Positions 12,960 to 26,239 of a stretch of DNA of 64,000 nt are shown piece by piece. Position 1 is the first letter of the stretch. Each line of letters opens with the position of its first letter. A model generated the notes under the pieces. That model saw only the letters and a list, made by a program, of their open reading frames with translations, searched no databases and had not been told where the DNA came from. Both the position numbers and the translations under genes were made by a program. Origin of the DNA: Acorus gramineus (taxonomy: Eukaryota; Streptophyta; Magnoliopsida; Acorales; Acoraceae); contig CM060850.1 of NCBI GenBank assembly GCA_030737835.1, positions 13,900,668 to 13,964,667 of the forward strand, in the 5' to 3' direction.

Positions 12960-13425
12960 CTCACTATTTTGTTATAAAATAACAATCATTTTGTTATAAG
13001 AAAATAAGGACTATTTTTCATTTACTCATAATGAAAAACTTCTTGGTCCTGAAATACCATATCTTAGTACAAATAGCATATACAAGTGCAGTAAGTGCTT
13101 TATTATATTTCGCACAAGGTAGATATTGTATTTTTGGTTAATTTGTTGGCCAAGTGTTATTTTACATGAAAACATTGGTATTGTAAAAATGTTTTTTTTG
13201 AAAAACAACAAATACGGGTTTATTATATTTAAAATGATTTTCTAGTGGTTAAATATAATTCAACGTTCATCATGAAGAAAACATTGCATGTATAACATGA
13301 TTTAAAAGGAGGCTTCATCAAAGATCTATTCACCAAAGCATTACCAACCGTGATGTTCAAGAAGCTGAAACAAAACATTGGAATGCCTCGACTCAAATAT
13401 CTTCATGCTAAAAACAGGGGGAATA
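12960..13425 (+). mobile_element. Ty1/copia relic (RT and RNase H scraps)
   Basis: The 13,030-13,130 part matches the stretch around LGPEVPYLSAIGALLYLA in the copia element at 21,510-22,913. The 13,310-13,430 part matches its RNase H end and is followed by a purine-rich AGGGGGA like a polypurine tract. It is a heavily decayed, internally shortened fossil of a related family. Confidence 0.7.
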
Positions 13426-13426
13426 A

Positions 13427-13583
13427 TTTAACCCCACAGGTAGTAAAGTCAGTTCACAGATATATGTAACTGTGAGTTGTATGTAGGTAACTGCTTCTTA
13501 AAACACATCCAGAGATATTGATTGCTTCATAATATGATTAAATTGGTGCGTGTATGTATGTAATATAAGCCTACAGGTGAAGG
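13427..13583 (-). repeat. Inverted copy of 12,541-12,690
   Basis: In reverse complement this reads the same as 12,541-12,690, including 'CCTGTAGGCTTATATTACAT' and 'AAGAAGCAGTTACCTACA'. The copia relic therefore lies between a direct array and an inverted unit of the same repeat. The arm ends within about 10 bases of the left border of copy B. Confidence 0.85.
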
Positions 13584-14606
13584 ATATGTGTATTTTTATT
13601 TAGATCGGTGAAGGAGATGAATGAAGTTGGGTCGAAGTTTCCAACTAACCGTTATAAATGTTTACCTAAAAAAGAAACTAATGTTATAAATATGACAAGA
13701 TTGAACAGTGACGAATCAATGTTAGTTGAGATTAGAATTTTAATGTTTGAACTTTTACATGTTTTATGAACACTTTTTAAAGGTATAATGATGATGATTA
13801 CTTTATAAAATTTAGATTTTAAGATACTGTGTCATAAAAAAAAATTAAGTGATGATAATGCATTTAAAATAGCTTGTTTGACAATAACTTTGAACTTTAT
13901 CTTATAAAAAAAATTAAAATCTTAAAAAAAAATTGGTGACAAACCTCCATGAGTGTAACATTTGCAAACAAAGAAAAAGCTCACTTGAAATTAAAGGCAT
14001 GACTATTGCAAGAGGCATCCATGTTCGCTCATGAGGTGGGCTATAGTGACCATGTCCCAATTAAATAAGGGCTTGTTTGGATCAGCGATGGGATGGATGT
14101 GACAGAGGGAAAGCTTCAGAAACATCATCACATATCCAAACAGTGCCAAACTTTCTGCATCTACGCGCACCGTCGCACACCGCACCACCAAATAGCATTG
14201 CACCACGCCATGGATCATCTCTCCTTTAATCCAATCTCATACGTTTCAATGATCTCTTTCATCCTACCAATTTTTTTTTTCTTTCTTTCTTGCTTGGTAA
14301 AGTTATGTATTTCTATTACTTTCTAATACTGTACATGGTTGTACAAACCATTAAAAAAACCAACAAAAGAATGAAAAGATAGAGAATGGACTGAAACAGG
14401 GGACTTCATCCTACCAATTACCATCACAAATATTGTTGAAAAGGATATCATGAATTATTGAAGTCCCTCATGCATCTTACATATGATCATATAAATCCAC
14501 ATAGACGTTACGGCCACAACTAAGTGGATGACATGCATAGATCAATTATTCAAACATATACACAAACAAGCAAATACAGAATCACATGCTCCCCCAATTA
14601 AGCAAA

Positions 14607-15970
14607 TCAACCAAGATTGAGACCTGATCCGCTCAATTTTTCTTTGGCAACCTTGTCGATGCATTCGATCATTTCCTGTGAAAGGTAGTTCTCATGATCA
14701 CCAACCTCGCCTTTCCTAAACAAAGATTTCAAACTAAACGGCACAAGAGAGATTGATTTTCCCATCGCCCCCAACAGCTTTTCATCCTTGTTCACCTCTA
14801 CATTTCTCATGGTATCAAAACTGCAAATCCTCACAATCTCATCAACTTCGTTTTCATCATCAACACCAAACGGACACCCCAAGAACTCGCCCAACCTTCT
14901 CACATGCCCCGCTGTATTGCGCTTCAGATCTTCGTATGTAAGGAAGAACACCCTCTTCGAAGGACCCTCCAATCTCTCCTTCCAATACCTGTATAGTTGG
15001 AAGTTGCAAATCAAAAGAAGAAGTAAAATAATGATGAAATAATTGATTCGATATTAGATTTGATAGCAATATTCTGAAGAAGATTTATTTACGAGTAAAT
15101 ATTATATATATATAGTCATTAAAAAGACGTAATCTTCGTTACTTGAAAAATAAATTAATATATATTTGAATGTAATATAGGCAATTTTAGGAGTGATTTT
15201 ATGATGTTTTAATGGTTCTATTGATAGGATCCAAAATTTGATGTATTTACTGTATTTTTGTTTTTCTTGGTGTGTGATTGTATGTCTTTTAACTCATCTT
15301 TGGTGAGAGTGGTTTGGTGTGGTATTAGATCAATACCAACAATTAATATCAGAGCGATACCAATTGCAAGAACTAAACAACATTACCCGAGGACGTGATT
15401 GAAGTACGGTCCACCGGGAAGAACGCCGGTGCAAATGCCGTCGACGGCCTCCTCGAGGGAGACCGGGTGGTGGTGCTTGTTGGAGACCATGAAATGCCAA
15501 AACGAGACAATGAAGTCCTTCGGATTCCTGGTGATGTAAACGATCTTGCAGTCAGAATCCTTAACAGAAGGTGGAAGGAGTTGGTAAGGGAGGTGGGTGC
15601 TGAGAATCCTACATGATGAACTAGTTTTCTCTATAAAAAGGGGTGATTGAGGCTTGCCATCTGTGTACATTGTGAGTTCTAGGCTTGGGATGAGAAAGTG
15701 GGGGTTGATAGAGAGGAGGGAGTCTTTTAAATGGCGGTTGATGATGGAGAAGAGGAGGGATTTGAGCCAAGTTGTGCCTGTTTTTTGAAAGGAACATAAG
15801 AGGACATCAGTGGGGAGTGGAACAAAGTGGTCATGGGTTGCTAGGAGTCCTTGTATGGTTTGTTTTCTGAACCAGAAGCCTTTGTATTGGTGGAGAGGGG
15901 GAGGAGAGCCACCAAAGGGAACTGTGGGTAAGGGATTGATGAGATCCTCATACGGTTCTGATTCTTCCAT
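14607..15970 (-). CDS. Cytosolic sulfotransferase, copy B (two exons)
   Basis: Exon 1 is 15,970-15,387 and exon 2 is 14,988-14,607, with the same splice phase as copy A. The product is 321 aa with the same PAPS motifs (KTGTTWLKSL, STHLPY, ITRNPKDFIVSF, RKGEVGDH). It differs from copy A at eight residues: D164N in exon 1 and E269A, K270M, P273S, P275S, S278P, S317G and S319N in exon 2. Five changes fall in ten residues just before the C-terminal PAPS motif. The 5' leader and TATA box are the same as in A. The reading frame is open, so both copies are probably functional enzymes with possibly shifted substrate or cofactor handling. A copia element inserted about 770 bases upstream of its ATG (16,742) could affect its expression. 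Confidence 0.93.
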
Positions 15971-16014
15971 GAATATTGGTGATTTGTGTTGATAAGGTTT
16001 TGCTTGAGAAGGGT

Positions 16015-16021
16015 CTTTATA
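16015..16021 (-). promoter_or_regulatory. TATA box of sulfotransferase copy B
   Basis: TATAAAG on the minus strand is about 45 bases upstream of the ATG at 15,970. It is identical in place and sequence to that of copy A. Confidence 0.6.
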
Positions 16022-16395
16022 GATGGAGATTAACACATATTTTTGGATATCTTGTCACTTTGATTTTAGTCCAGCTACCCTTCATTAATTAAGTTCGTCT
16101 AGTACTCTTTACATGTTCCACGTGGTTTGGGGTAGTTGGAATACTTAAAAGTGGTACAAATAGAGTATTCGTTTTTATAAAATTGATTTTTCTTTCAAGT
16201 AGATGAAAACACTCCCAAGTTAGGGTTGTATTTTTCTTCTAGATCTCTTTTGTTTTTTTTTTTTATCACAGGTCAGCCCTTGCCCGCCGCGCTTTGGTTC
16301 CGCTCCTGCAGGTGTAGCTAACAATATAGAATGGTTAGTTAATAATATACATAAGATGTATAATATTAATTAATTATATATACGATGAATGCACC

Positions 16396-16588
16396 TCACA
16401 ACCCGAGCATGAAATCCTCCCAAATGATCTGCCATAACTGGGAAACCGCCGGGCATTCACAGAATAAGTGAGATATCGTTTCCTCGCCTATGGCAAAGCG
16501 AGCAAACCGTTGACACCATCGATCTCCATCTCACGTGAAAAACCTTGGTGACTAGTCGCTCACGAAGAACAAAGAGTCACATGAAACA
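16396..16588 (-). pseudogene. LINE RT C-terminal scrap, copy B
   Basis: This is the duplicate of 7,797-7,985, with the same SHLFCECP-type tail and a 4-base length difference near 16,513. It has no coding potential of its own. Confidence 0.65.
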
Positions 16589-16741
16589 TTTGAAACGTTA
16601 CATGATATTTTTTATTTTTTTAATCTATTATTTTCTGCTGGGCTCTTGGTAAATTATCACTTTCAATTACTTTTTTAGTTCAGCAGAATAAGTAACTCGA
16701 TCCAAATTAAAATTAAAAGAAGTCTGTAAAAATGATGTTCT

Positions 16742-17054
16742 TGTTGTGAATATGGTGGTGGATAACCACCACTTTTCTAACCCATAACCTCTCCCACTCT
16801 TCAACTCCATAACCTCCCCCACTCTTCTATTCCATAACACTTCCATCATTGCCCCACTATCTCTCTCTCACCTCTATAGACTTGTAACTCTCCACCTTTG
16901 GGATTCCTCTATGCACCCTATAAATAGAGGGGTTCTCTCTTGTATTCAACCAACAAAAATTGAATAAGAAATCTCTCTCTATTTCTCTTCTCTATATACT
17001 TGTGTGCTTTGTTTATATACTCTTACGTATTCATATTCTATTTAGTTTACAACA
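16742..17054 (+). repeat. 5' LTR of the copia element
   Basis: 313 bp, TGTTGTGAATATGG to TTTACAACA, with a CTATAAATAGAGG TATA box. It is very similar to the 333-bp 3' LTR; most of the difference is the number of CCATAACCTCCCCCACT-type repeats. Confidence 0.95.
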
Positions 17055-17433
17055 TGTTATCAGCACGAGAAGCTCTTTGTTAAAGAGAAAGGTTTGTATC
17101 GATGGGTTCTTAATGATCTATATATAAAAAAAAAATATACTCTCCTTTGATGTTATGTATTTTTATGTAAATCATCTACTACATATGTATGATTAATTTT
17201 GTTTTTCAATATGCATGGAACCGTATGCAAATTATGTGTAGAACTCGTATATATATCTATCTTTTATTTTCATCTGATGTACTGCATACATCTATATTTT
17301 ATTTTTCATGCATGCAATCTCGTGAAAATTTTCCATGCATATGTTATGATATGATTAATTTATGAAAAGTAGTATGCAATTTTCCCATGCAACAGTATGC
17401 GGCATCTATCATTTTATTATCAATAATGATTCC

Positions 17434-18737
17434 TAGGCCCCAATTTTTCAGGCCCCATCACAAGCCCCATGATGTGGCAAGTGTACATTGTCTATTATAC
17501 CCTTTACTTGATAACTACCTAAACATGTATCCCTATGATTGTGGAGTATCATTTAATTCTAAAAATTCTGTATTTATTCACCATTAATGGATTCTTAAAA
17601 TCTTGTAATAATATTTGAGAGGGACCGGAGAAACCATTGATGTTGAAACAATTAAAAATCTGTCTTGTATGCGAAATGAGGAGGTTTTGCATTACGAAAT
17701 TGATTTTGTTTATGAAGAATATATGGGAGCAAATAAGAAATTCTATTTTTGAGGAGAATGCACGAAATCGTTTTTTTTTTTCGATTTGGATCTCACATCA
17801 ATATCTCTCTGATCAGGTTTGACATTATTAGATTCGTAAAAAAATAGTGTTTTGCTTTTTATTTTAAATATTTAAACACAATTTTTTTCATGTATTGAAT
17901 GTCATTTTTCACATTTTGATTTGTTTTTGTTTCAATATCTAAATGTAACACTCGAAATCGTTACATTTTATATATGAGTAGTTTGTTTGATGTTACTGTT
18001 ACATTGTTGACAATGTAATTTTTTAAATCTGTATTATTTTTGTTACATTCGTAAATGTAACAGTCAACCGCATGCATGTATTGATTTATATTTGTTACAT
18101 TTATGAATGTAACATTTGTATTACATTTGTTTCAATGTAAATAGTAATTTATATTTGTTACATTTATTACTATAACAGTCAAATACATATGTTTGTTAAA
18201 TGTATCACACAATAAAAAAAGTGTTTAACATTTTCTATAAAATGTAACTGATTACTAAAAATATAATCTGTTTCTAAATTGTTTAAACATTGCATGGAAT
18301 GTAAAATATTTAGGTAGGAAAATGAAATTGTTTGTTATATTTATGTAAATGTAACAATTCTGATGTAAATGTAACAAATCGTTGTGAGAGATATAAATAT
18401 TTAATAAAGGTATTTGATGTAACTAATTCATATAGTAACCATATATATTTTTTTATTTAAATTTTTTTAGTGTAATTTAGGTTCAATTGTAATTTAGGTA
18501 AGGATTTTAAAATTCAAAATTTGAAATGGTTAAATGGATTTCAAGATTCACATGGAAAGGTAATAACCGAATAGAGAAAATTGGGGGATTTAGGTTAATG
18601 AGAGAGATTTTTAATGAAGGACATATTTGTATTTTGTCATTTTACCATTTTTAAAAAGTCAACAAACCAAAAAAAACAACCAATGAGATGATGACACCTC
18701 ATGGGGCTTGTGAGTGAGGCTTATATTTTGGGGCCTA
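17434..18737. mobile_element. 1.3-kb TIR element nested in the copia element
   Basis: The left end is TAGGCCCCAATTTTTCAGG and the right end is TAGGCCCCAAAATATAAGC on the minus strand. Both are followed within 30 bases by ACAAGCCCCATGA. No target duplication is convincing, because the outermost bases form CCTAGG on both sides. The interior is AT-rich and has many copies of TGTTACATT and its complement AATGTAACA (17,945-18,375). There is no coding sequence. I cannot assign a superfamily. Confidence 0.7.
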
Positions 18738-18899
18738 GGTATCATGACTGTTTTATTATTTATTTTTCATGTAACTGTTCCATGTTTGTCATCTTTTATT
18801 AAAATTTAAATATTACACATCTATGTGTAGAACCAGAAGTTCTAACAAATATCAATTAATTTGATATTTATATTTAATTTGAAATTCATTTTAATGTTA

Positions 18900-19275
18900 T
18901 AATGTCATGTGTCCCTATAGGATCATACAAAAATTGTAATTACATGGATCCCTGAAGGACCATGTAGAAGTTATGAATAATGTGTTCCAATAAGACCATG
19001 CAAATTTTATTCTATCCCTGAAGGACTACAAAAATTATTACATGGATCCTTGAAGAATCATGTAAAAGATATGATTAAAAATGTCCCTGAATGACTATGA
19101 TTATATTGTATCCATGAAGGATCATACAAATTTTATTTTATTTTATCCCTGAAGGACTGTACAAAAATTATGATTATATGAATCTTTGAAGGATCATGTA
19201 AAATTTTATTTTGTTCTATCCCTGAAGGACTATACAAAAATCATGATTGTTCGTGTCCCTGTAGGACCAAACAAA
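18900..19275 (+). repeat. Short tandem-like repeats inside the copia element
   Basis: At least seven units of roughly 45-60 bp contain 'TCCCTGAAGGAC' or 'GGATCATACAAA' forms. They are spaced irregularly and diverged. They lie where the gag-proximal part of the fossil would be. Confidence 0.65.
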
Positions 19276-22200
19276 AGTTATATGATATTTAAAAAAATAT
19301 CATGTAACTCAACTCAATGGCATAGCATCATTACCCGAAGTAAATGCATTTTATTTTATGTTCGCCATGTAAGTTGTGGTCATGAATGATGAGATCATGA
19401 TTTATATAGTTGAGAAAGCACAACAATCATAAAGTTTGTAAAATATCTCAAATCACTAGAAGTGATTTGCTATTAAACAAAAGCATAATTGAAGGGAAAA
19501 GGGTTGCAGAACAAACCCCTAACACAAGGAAAATGATTGTTATATATTTGGTGCTTTAAAAATATGGTCACGTACCTGATGTACGATCAGACTTTTATAA
19601 TTTTTATAATTATAATTTTTCTTTGTTATCTAAAATCCATTTTTCTTATTTTCATATTTATCTTATTTTTTTAGTTTAACATTAATTAATGCAAATGATA
19701 ATATTATTTTTGGTATTATAAACTTGGTCGAAGGCTCCAGAAGGGCAGATATCATGTTATCAAGAGATACAAAATTTTGTATCAACGATGCATTGTATTC
19801 ATGTAGATCCAGAAGAAGTCTACTGAAGATACATATCTCAACATATGCTATTTTAAAATTATGAAGTATCTATGCATTAATAATGTCTCATGCCAGAAGC
19901 ATATATTAGAAAAGCTTTATGCTCTCTCCTAAGGGTTATTATAAATATCCATATTTACTCATATAAACTAGAAGTTCTATGATCTTTATGATTTGACATG
20001 ACCGTCTCGGATATCCATGGTACACGATGATGCGTTGAACTATTCATTTGGTCATATACTAAAGAACTAGAAGATTCTTTTGCTCGATGATAGTTTTTAC
20101 CGCATGATTTGTGGATTTCCATTTTAATGAGACGATATTCCTGCCGTTAGGGGGAAGGAAGAACGTACCTAAAGTACGATCTGTTCCAGAAGAACAACGA
20201 GAATTATCGTGGAATACATCTACTCTGTCTTATCTAGACTCACGTACCGCTCAACGTGAAAATCAAATTCCTAATGCACGCCAGATGCGTGATAGACCTA
20301 TAGGTTCAAAAAAAAAATTCAGCTCCCCAGAAGTGGAGATCAAATGTAAAATCATGCTCTAATAATGCTCCAGAAGAAGTTATACATAATGTGCAGAAGA
20401 GATTATGAACAATAGATCCACTTTCTCTAAAACTCTAGAAGAGTATAATGTCCATGAAGAGAAACGAGTTCCAGAAGTGACTACACAAACTCTTGAAGAG
20501 GAAAAGATACCTAATAATATTAAGATCTCTATATTTTATATGCATATAAGAGAAATGTGGAATCACAAATAAATGATCATCGATGACATATTTATCATAC
20601 AAAGTAGATTCTCCTTCTATTATAAGATATCTTGAACCATTGACAGGGATGTTTTTACCGCTCGATTTGCGGATTGTCATTTTGATGAGACAATATTCCC
20701 GTCGTTAGGGGGAGAAAATCCGTCGCCAGAAGAACGACGTGAACTTACATGGCAAACTCCATCTTTGTCTCATCTTGATCCTCGCACTAATCAATGTGAA
20801 ACTGAAGTGCAAAGAATCACCCATCTTCAAAGAATTGCGCATCAATTGCCAGATGCATTCAATGATGCAGCAAAAGTGATGAAATCACATATTCCAGCTG
20901 CTAATACTCCAGCTCGAATTAATGTTCCAATAGGAAAAACTGTTAATATGCCGGCTAATGAATCAACAAAAACACGCCTGAAGCGTGGAAGACCTATAGG
21001 CTCAAAAGATTCAGCTCCCCGAAGGAGAAAAACAATGAAGAATAATTCTCTAGAAGAGTATGAAACACTTGAAAGACCCACAATAATAACTCCTACAGAG
21101 GAAGAAGTCCCTGAAGTGACACAAGTCCCTGAAGAACTGACGTCCCTGAAGTGACGCCCGTGCATGAAGAACAAGTACATGGAAATGAAGAAATTTCCAT
21201 AAATTATGCAAATTCACAAATATTGTGGGATCGAAAGCAAGTGCTTGTTGATGATATATTCTCATTTGCAGTAGCTACAGAAATCATTTCAGATAATGAT
21301 TTAGAACCACGTTCAGTGGATGAATGCAGACGAAAAAATTGTTGGCCACAATGGAAAGCTGCTATTCAAACAGAATTGGATTCACTTGCAAAACACCAAG
21401 TATTTGGACCAGTAGTCCTAACCCCTGAAGGTGTTAAACCAGTAGGATGTAAATGGGTGTTTGCGAGAAAACGAAATGAAACGAGATTGTTAGATACAAA
21501 GCTCGTCTTGTGGCACAGGGTTTCCTGCAGAGACCTGGGATAGATTTTGAAGAGACATATTCTCCTGTGATGGACACAATCACATTTCGGTATTTAATTA
21601 GTCTTGTAGTCTCAGAAGGACTTGACATGCAGCTAATGGATGTGGTTACTGCATATTTATATGGAAAATTAGATACCGACATTTATATGAAAGTTCCTGA
21701 AGGACTAAAATTGCCTGAAGCAAAACCACGAAACATGTACTCAATCAAGCTAAGACGATCCTTGTATGGGTTAAAGCAATCTGGACGAATGTGGTATAAC
21801 CGTCTTAGTGAGTACTTAATAAAAGAAGGATATGTCAATGATCCAATATGCCCCTGTATATTTATTAAGAAAACGGAACTCGGATTTACCATTATTGCAG
21901 TATATGTTGATGATATTAATCTAATTGGGACTCCTGAAGAGCTCGAAAAGGCTTCCGAATATCTGAAAAAGGAGTTTGAAATGAAAGATCTTGGAAAAAC
22001 AAGATATTGTCTCGGCTTGCAAATTGAGCAAAGTTCAAATGGGATACTTGTTCATCAAACAACATATGTTGAAAAAATCCTGAAGCGTTTTAATATGGAC
22101 AAATGTCATCCATTAAGTACTCCAATGGTAGTAAGGTTACTTGACCCAAAGAAGGACCCTTTTCGTCCAAAAGAAGATACTGAAAATCTTCTTGGTCCTG

Positions 22201-23164
22201 AAGTACCATATCTTAGTGCAATTGGTGCCTTATTATATTTGGCCCAATGCACTAGACCTGACATTGCATTTTCAGTTAATTTATTTGCCAGATTTAGCTC
22301 TGCACCAACTCGAAGGCATTGGAATGGTGTGAAGCACATTTTTCGTTATCTTCGTGGAACGTCAGACATGGGTCTATTCTATGCAAAGGATTCCAATAAT
22401 GGTGCACAACTAAAGGGTTATGCAGATTCAGGATATCTTTCAGATCCTCACAAGGCTCGCTCACAAACAGGCTATGTATTCACTTGCGGTGGCACAGCAA
22501 TCTCTTGGCGATCTACGAAACAGACTTTGGTCGCCACGTCTTCTAACCACTCTGAGATTCTTGCACTCCACGAAGCAAGCCGGGAATGCGTGTGGATAAG
22601 GTCTTTGGTTCATCATATTCGTACTGCATGCGGACTATCTCTCATTACAGATGTTCCAACAACTATATATGAAGACAATGCAGCATGCATTGCTCAAATC
22701 AAAGGGGGATATATCAAGGGTGATAGAACAAAGCATATTTCTCCAAAATTCTTTTACACTCATGAGCTCCAGCAGAGACATGAAATTGATGTTCAACAAA
22801 TTCAGTCAAAGGACAATCTTGCAGATTTGTTTACTAAAGCTTTGTCGACATCAACATTCAAGAAGCTGGTGTATGAAATCGGGATGCGACGAGTTTGCGA
22901 CCAAAATTCTTGAAATCTTGTACTTATGAGGGGGAGTAATTTTTTATGACATTTTGCGAACTGTACTCTTTTTCCTTCGCCTAGGTTTTGTCCCATTGGG
23001 TTTTCCTGGCAAGGTTTTAATGAGGCAGTGTCAAACGCATACACTATTATACGATTAAGTTACATTGTACTCTTTTTCCTTCGCTTTGGTTTTTTCCCAT
23101 TGGGTTTTCCAAGCAAGGTTTTAATGAGGCAATTTTCTTAGCGTGGTGGTCATCCAAGGGGGAG

Positions 23165-23497
23165 TGTTGTGAATATGGTGGATAACCACCACCACTCTTC
23201 AACTCCATAACCTCCCCCACTCTTCAACTCCATAACCCCCTCATTCAACTCCATAACCTCCCCCACTCTTCTATTCCATAACACTCCCATTATTGCCCCA
23301 CTATCTCCCCCTCACCTCTATAGACTTGTAACTCTCCACCTTTGGGATTCCTCTATGCACCCTATAAATAGAGGGGTTCTCTCTTGTATTCAACCAACAA
23401 ATAATGAATAAGAATCTCTCTCTACTTCTCTTCTCTATATACTTGTGTGCTTTGTTTATATACTCTTACGTATTCATATTCTATTTAGTTTACAACA
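23165..23497 (+). repeat. 3' LTR of the copia element
   Basis: 333 bp, same ends as the 5' LTR, preceded by the polypurine tract AAGGGGGAG and followed by the GTTCT target copy. Confidence 0.95.
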
Positions 23498-23502
23498 GTT
23501 CT

Positions 23503-25467
23503 TTGATTTTGCATGACAAGAGTTTTTATCGACAGGATTTATTAAAAATCCATTCAAGTAGGCCTACCCCAGAAATGCTTTATGGCTGCGATTCCACATT
23601 AAGAAATGTAGCCACATACTTAGATGTTGTGTCGGTTATAGAAAATACTATGGTTTTGAAAGAAAGGTGGAAATATTCAACTTTAAATGAAGATATACAT
23701 ATTTTTTATCAAAATATATACTTCATTACACGATGCTTATTATTTTTAAAAATAAAAATATGTGTGACTTCCATTTGGAACCATAAAAAAAAGATTGAGT
23801 GTAATATTTTCCATATTGTAAAGAAAACACAGTCATATTAAGGGAATGAGCTGGCCCCAATTTTGCAAACTACATTTTGCATGGTCCTTTTTTCTGCCTT
23901 GAATTTAGATCATGTCAGTTTTGAATTTTTTTGTAAATCAACATATCTTATAAAATTCTTAAAATCTTGCGTTTCAAACTCATTTTCTAAAAAATGTAAT
24001 TTTAGATTTTTTTTAGCCTGAAAAAACAAGAGAGGGTTTAAAAAACTAAACGCTAAAAAATGGGTTTAGATCTGTTTTGAGAATCTTCTTCTTTTTAAAG
24101 AGGAATCTGCTCCAATGCATATCCAAACAGTGCATTAAGAAAAGGTGAAGCATATGTTATGTTCTAATAAATTACATGGATTCATTTATATAATGGGCGC
24201 TGTTACACTAATTATAAGTTTTTTTTATCAACCAAAATACAGTCATGTATACCTCGTTACAAATTCAATAAAACATATACCTCATTAAATGATGTATATA
24301 CTTCATTAAAATTTTTCTTACAATTACTAAATATTAGTTTATTCAATTCAAAATGAATCGATATACACTTTTAATTAAAGCATATACCTCATTAAGTGAT
24401 GTGTACTATTCTTAAAAACATGAAAACATTTGTGATCTAAGTTTTGGAGGTAAATATAACTGAGTCTAACATTTTCCTTATATAATTGAGTATACGTGAC
24501 TAATGAATCCAAAAAAAAGGATTGTACGTATAAGAGCATTCTTTAAACTAGTCATGTGTACACGCACTTGTGCGTGTTATTTATTATACTTAAGATATAT
24601 TTTCATGAAGTAACAAATTTTTTAATGAAAATTAGAACATCTAACAATCTAATAAATAAGTGATTGATAGAACTTCAAAAGACTAATATAGAATTAAAAA
24701 AAAAAAAAAAAATTGTGTATGGATATAACTTCATAATTCTTTACACAAAAGGGTACTTCAAAATGATTAGTAGACAAAATGACTGCTAGGTGCCATTAAT
24801 GTTGTTTGTGGTGGACTTTCTCTTAATTTTCATGTAACGGTCAAGCAAAACAAAAAAAATCATCAAAGCTATAAATTGTAATTTTTATATGTGACAAGGA
24901 TATAATGAAATAATTACAAATACGAAATTACATCAAAATCAAAGACTTAAAAATTTGATTATGAACCAAATTCACAAGTCACAACCACAAATCCAAAAAT
25001 ATGCAAAAGAATTATAGAATTGAAAAAATGGATAATGTTACGTTGAGGTATGGCCTTTTTCCACCCCTAAATTCTGTTCTACATATATTTCAAATTTTTT
25101 AAAAATTATATATATCATCTAATGAGTTACATGTTTTTATAAAAAATATGAAAGTTTTAAAAAATTGCGTATCTATCTAATGAGATACATGTTTTTAAAA
25201 ATTATATACCTTATCTACTGAAGCATATAATCTAATGAATTATATAGATACATTTATAAAAAAATATAAATTTTTTTTATCGAAACATATATCTTATTAA
25301 CATAAATATATATTTTGATAATTTTTTAACAGATATAAAATTATAAATGAGGTATGAAAAAAAACTACATATAACAGTATTAAAAAAAATTGATATGTAT
25401 GATTAATACTTTCATATCCTCTCAATCCCAGCGATTACCACGTGTTATAACTCAATAAATAAGTAAA
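23503..25467. other. Copy B intergenic DNA (matches 8,135-10,420)
   Basis: It is collinear with copy A apart from the solo LTR found only in A. No gene is seen. Confidence 0.6.
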
Positions 25468-25589
25468 TCTATATTATTATATTACTATATAAAAGTCTCT
25501 TAAACCAAAAACTTGCCATTTGACCATTTTGCCCTTGTCAATCCACTAAATCACATTACAGTCCATTCACACCACTTTAATGACAATCA

Positions 25590-26020
25590 TTTTTTCATTT
25601 TACCCCTACATTTCTATTCAATTCCATTAAAATCCATTCACATCATTTTAATCTCATTTATAGTATACTATAATACATACATTTCATCATATAACATATT
25701 TATTAACTTATATTTAAAATTGGTTATCATAATATTAATAGGATACTCCTACATTTCTATTCAATCCCATGAAAATCCATTTACAACATTTTAATTTCAT
25801 TCATAGTTTATTCTAATACATATATTTCATCATGTGACATATTAACTTATAGTTAAATTTGGTTATCATAATATTATTAGGATAAGAGGATCCTTCCATT
25901 TTTTCATTTTACCCGTACATTTCTATTCAATTCCATGAAAATCCATTTACAACATTTTAATTTCATTAATAGTTGATTCTAATACATATATTTCATCATG
26001 TAACATATTGATTAACTTAT
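25590..26020 (+). repeat. Repeats near the Helitron 5' end
   Basis: Three copies of a roughly 100-bp unit ('ACATTTCTATTCAATTCCAT', 'AAAATCCATT', 'CATATATTTCATCATGTAAC') lie at about 25,600, 25,748 and 25,914. A fourth related copy lies at 35,685-35,790, near the other end of the Helitron. Confidence 0.75.
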
Positions 26021-26156
26021 AATTTATTAATATTTGCATCCAAAAATGATAAATATATAAATTTATTTATTTAATATTTAATGTTCCCATAACTTTCATA
26101 TTTGTTTAAATTAGGATATATATAAAAGATATAATGAAATCTATTCAAAGTTTGTA

Positions 26157-26239
26157 TATAATTTGCATATTAGTTTATGAATAAAAATATGAAATCTATT
26201 TAAATTTTATCTTTAATTTGAATGTTAATTTCATTTTAT
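26157..26239 (+). repeat. 83-bp exact direct repeat within the Helitron
   Basis: It is identical, as far as I can read, to 32,631-32,713, 6.5 kb away in the same orientation. Another related pair is 34,835-35,110 and 35,943-36,240. The Helitron interior has therefore been built up by segmental copying. Confidence 0.85.

Larger units (their letters stand above)
11755..13589. other. Filler DNA at the duplication junction
   Basis: This 1.8 kb lies between the right border of copy A and the left border of copy B and is found in neither. It contains, in order, about 400 bp of AT-rich DNA, a 137-bp tandem repeat, a copia relic and an inverted copy of one repeat unit (13,427-13,583). No host gene is seen. 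Confidence 0.75.
16742..23497 (+). mobile_element. Ty1/copia LTR retrotransposon in copy B
   Basis: This 6.76-kb element sits between two GTTCT copies (16,737-16,741 and 23,498-23,502). Copy A has the uninterrupted site near 8,133 (GTCCT there). Parts: 5' LTR, a primer site ('TTATCAGCACGAG', initiator-Met tRNA type) at 17,056, a decayed gag/protease/integrase region, and a long open stretch for RT and RNase H (about 21,150-22,913). That stretch has the VDVVTAYLYG-type and YVDDINLIG motifs and the EDNAACIAQ tail typical of copia. A polypurine tract AAGGGGGAG precedes the 3' LTR. It is a broken fossil with several breaks. A DNA element is nested in it (17,434-18,737). It is younger than the duplication. 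Confidence 0.95.
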
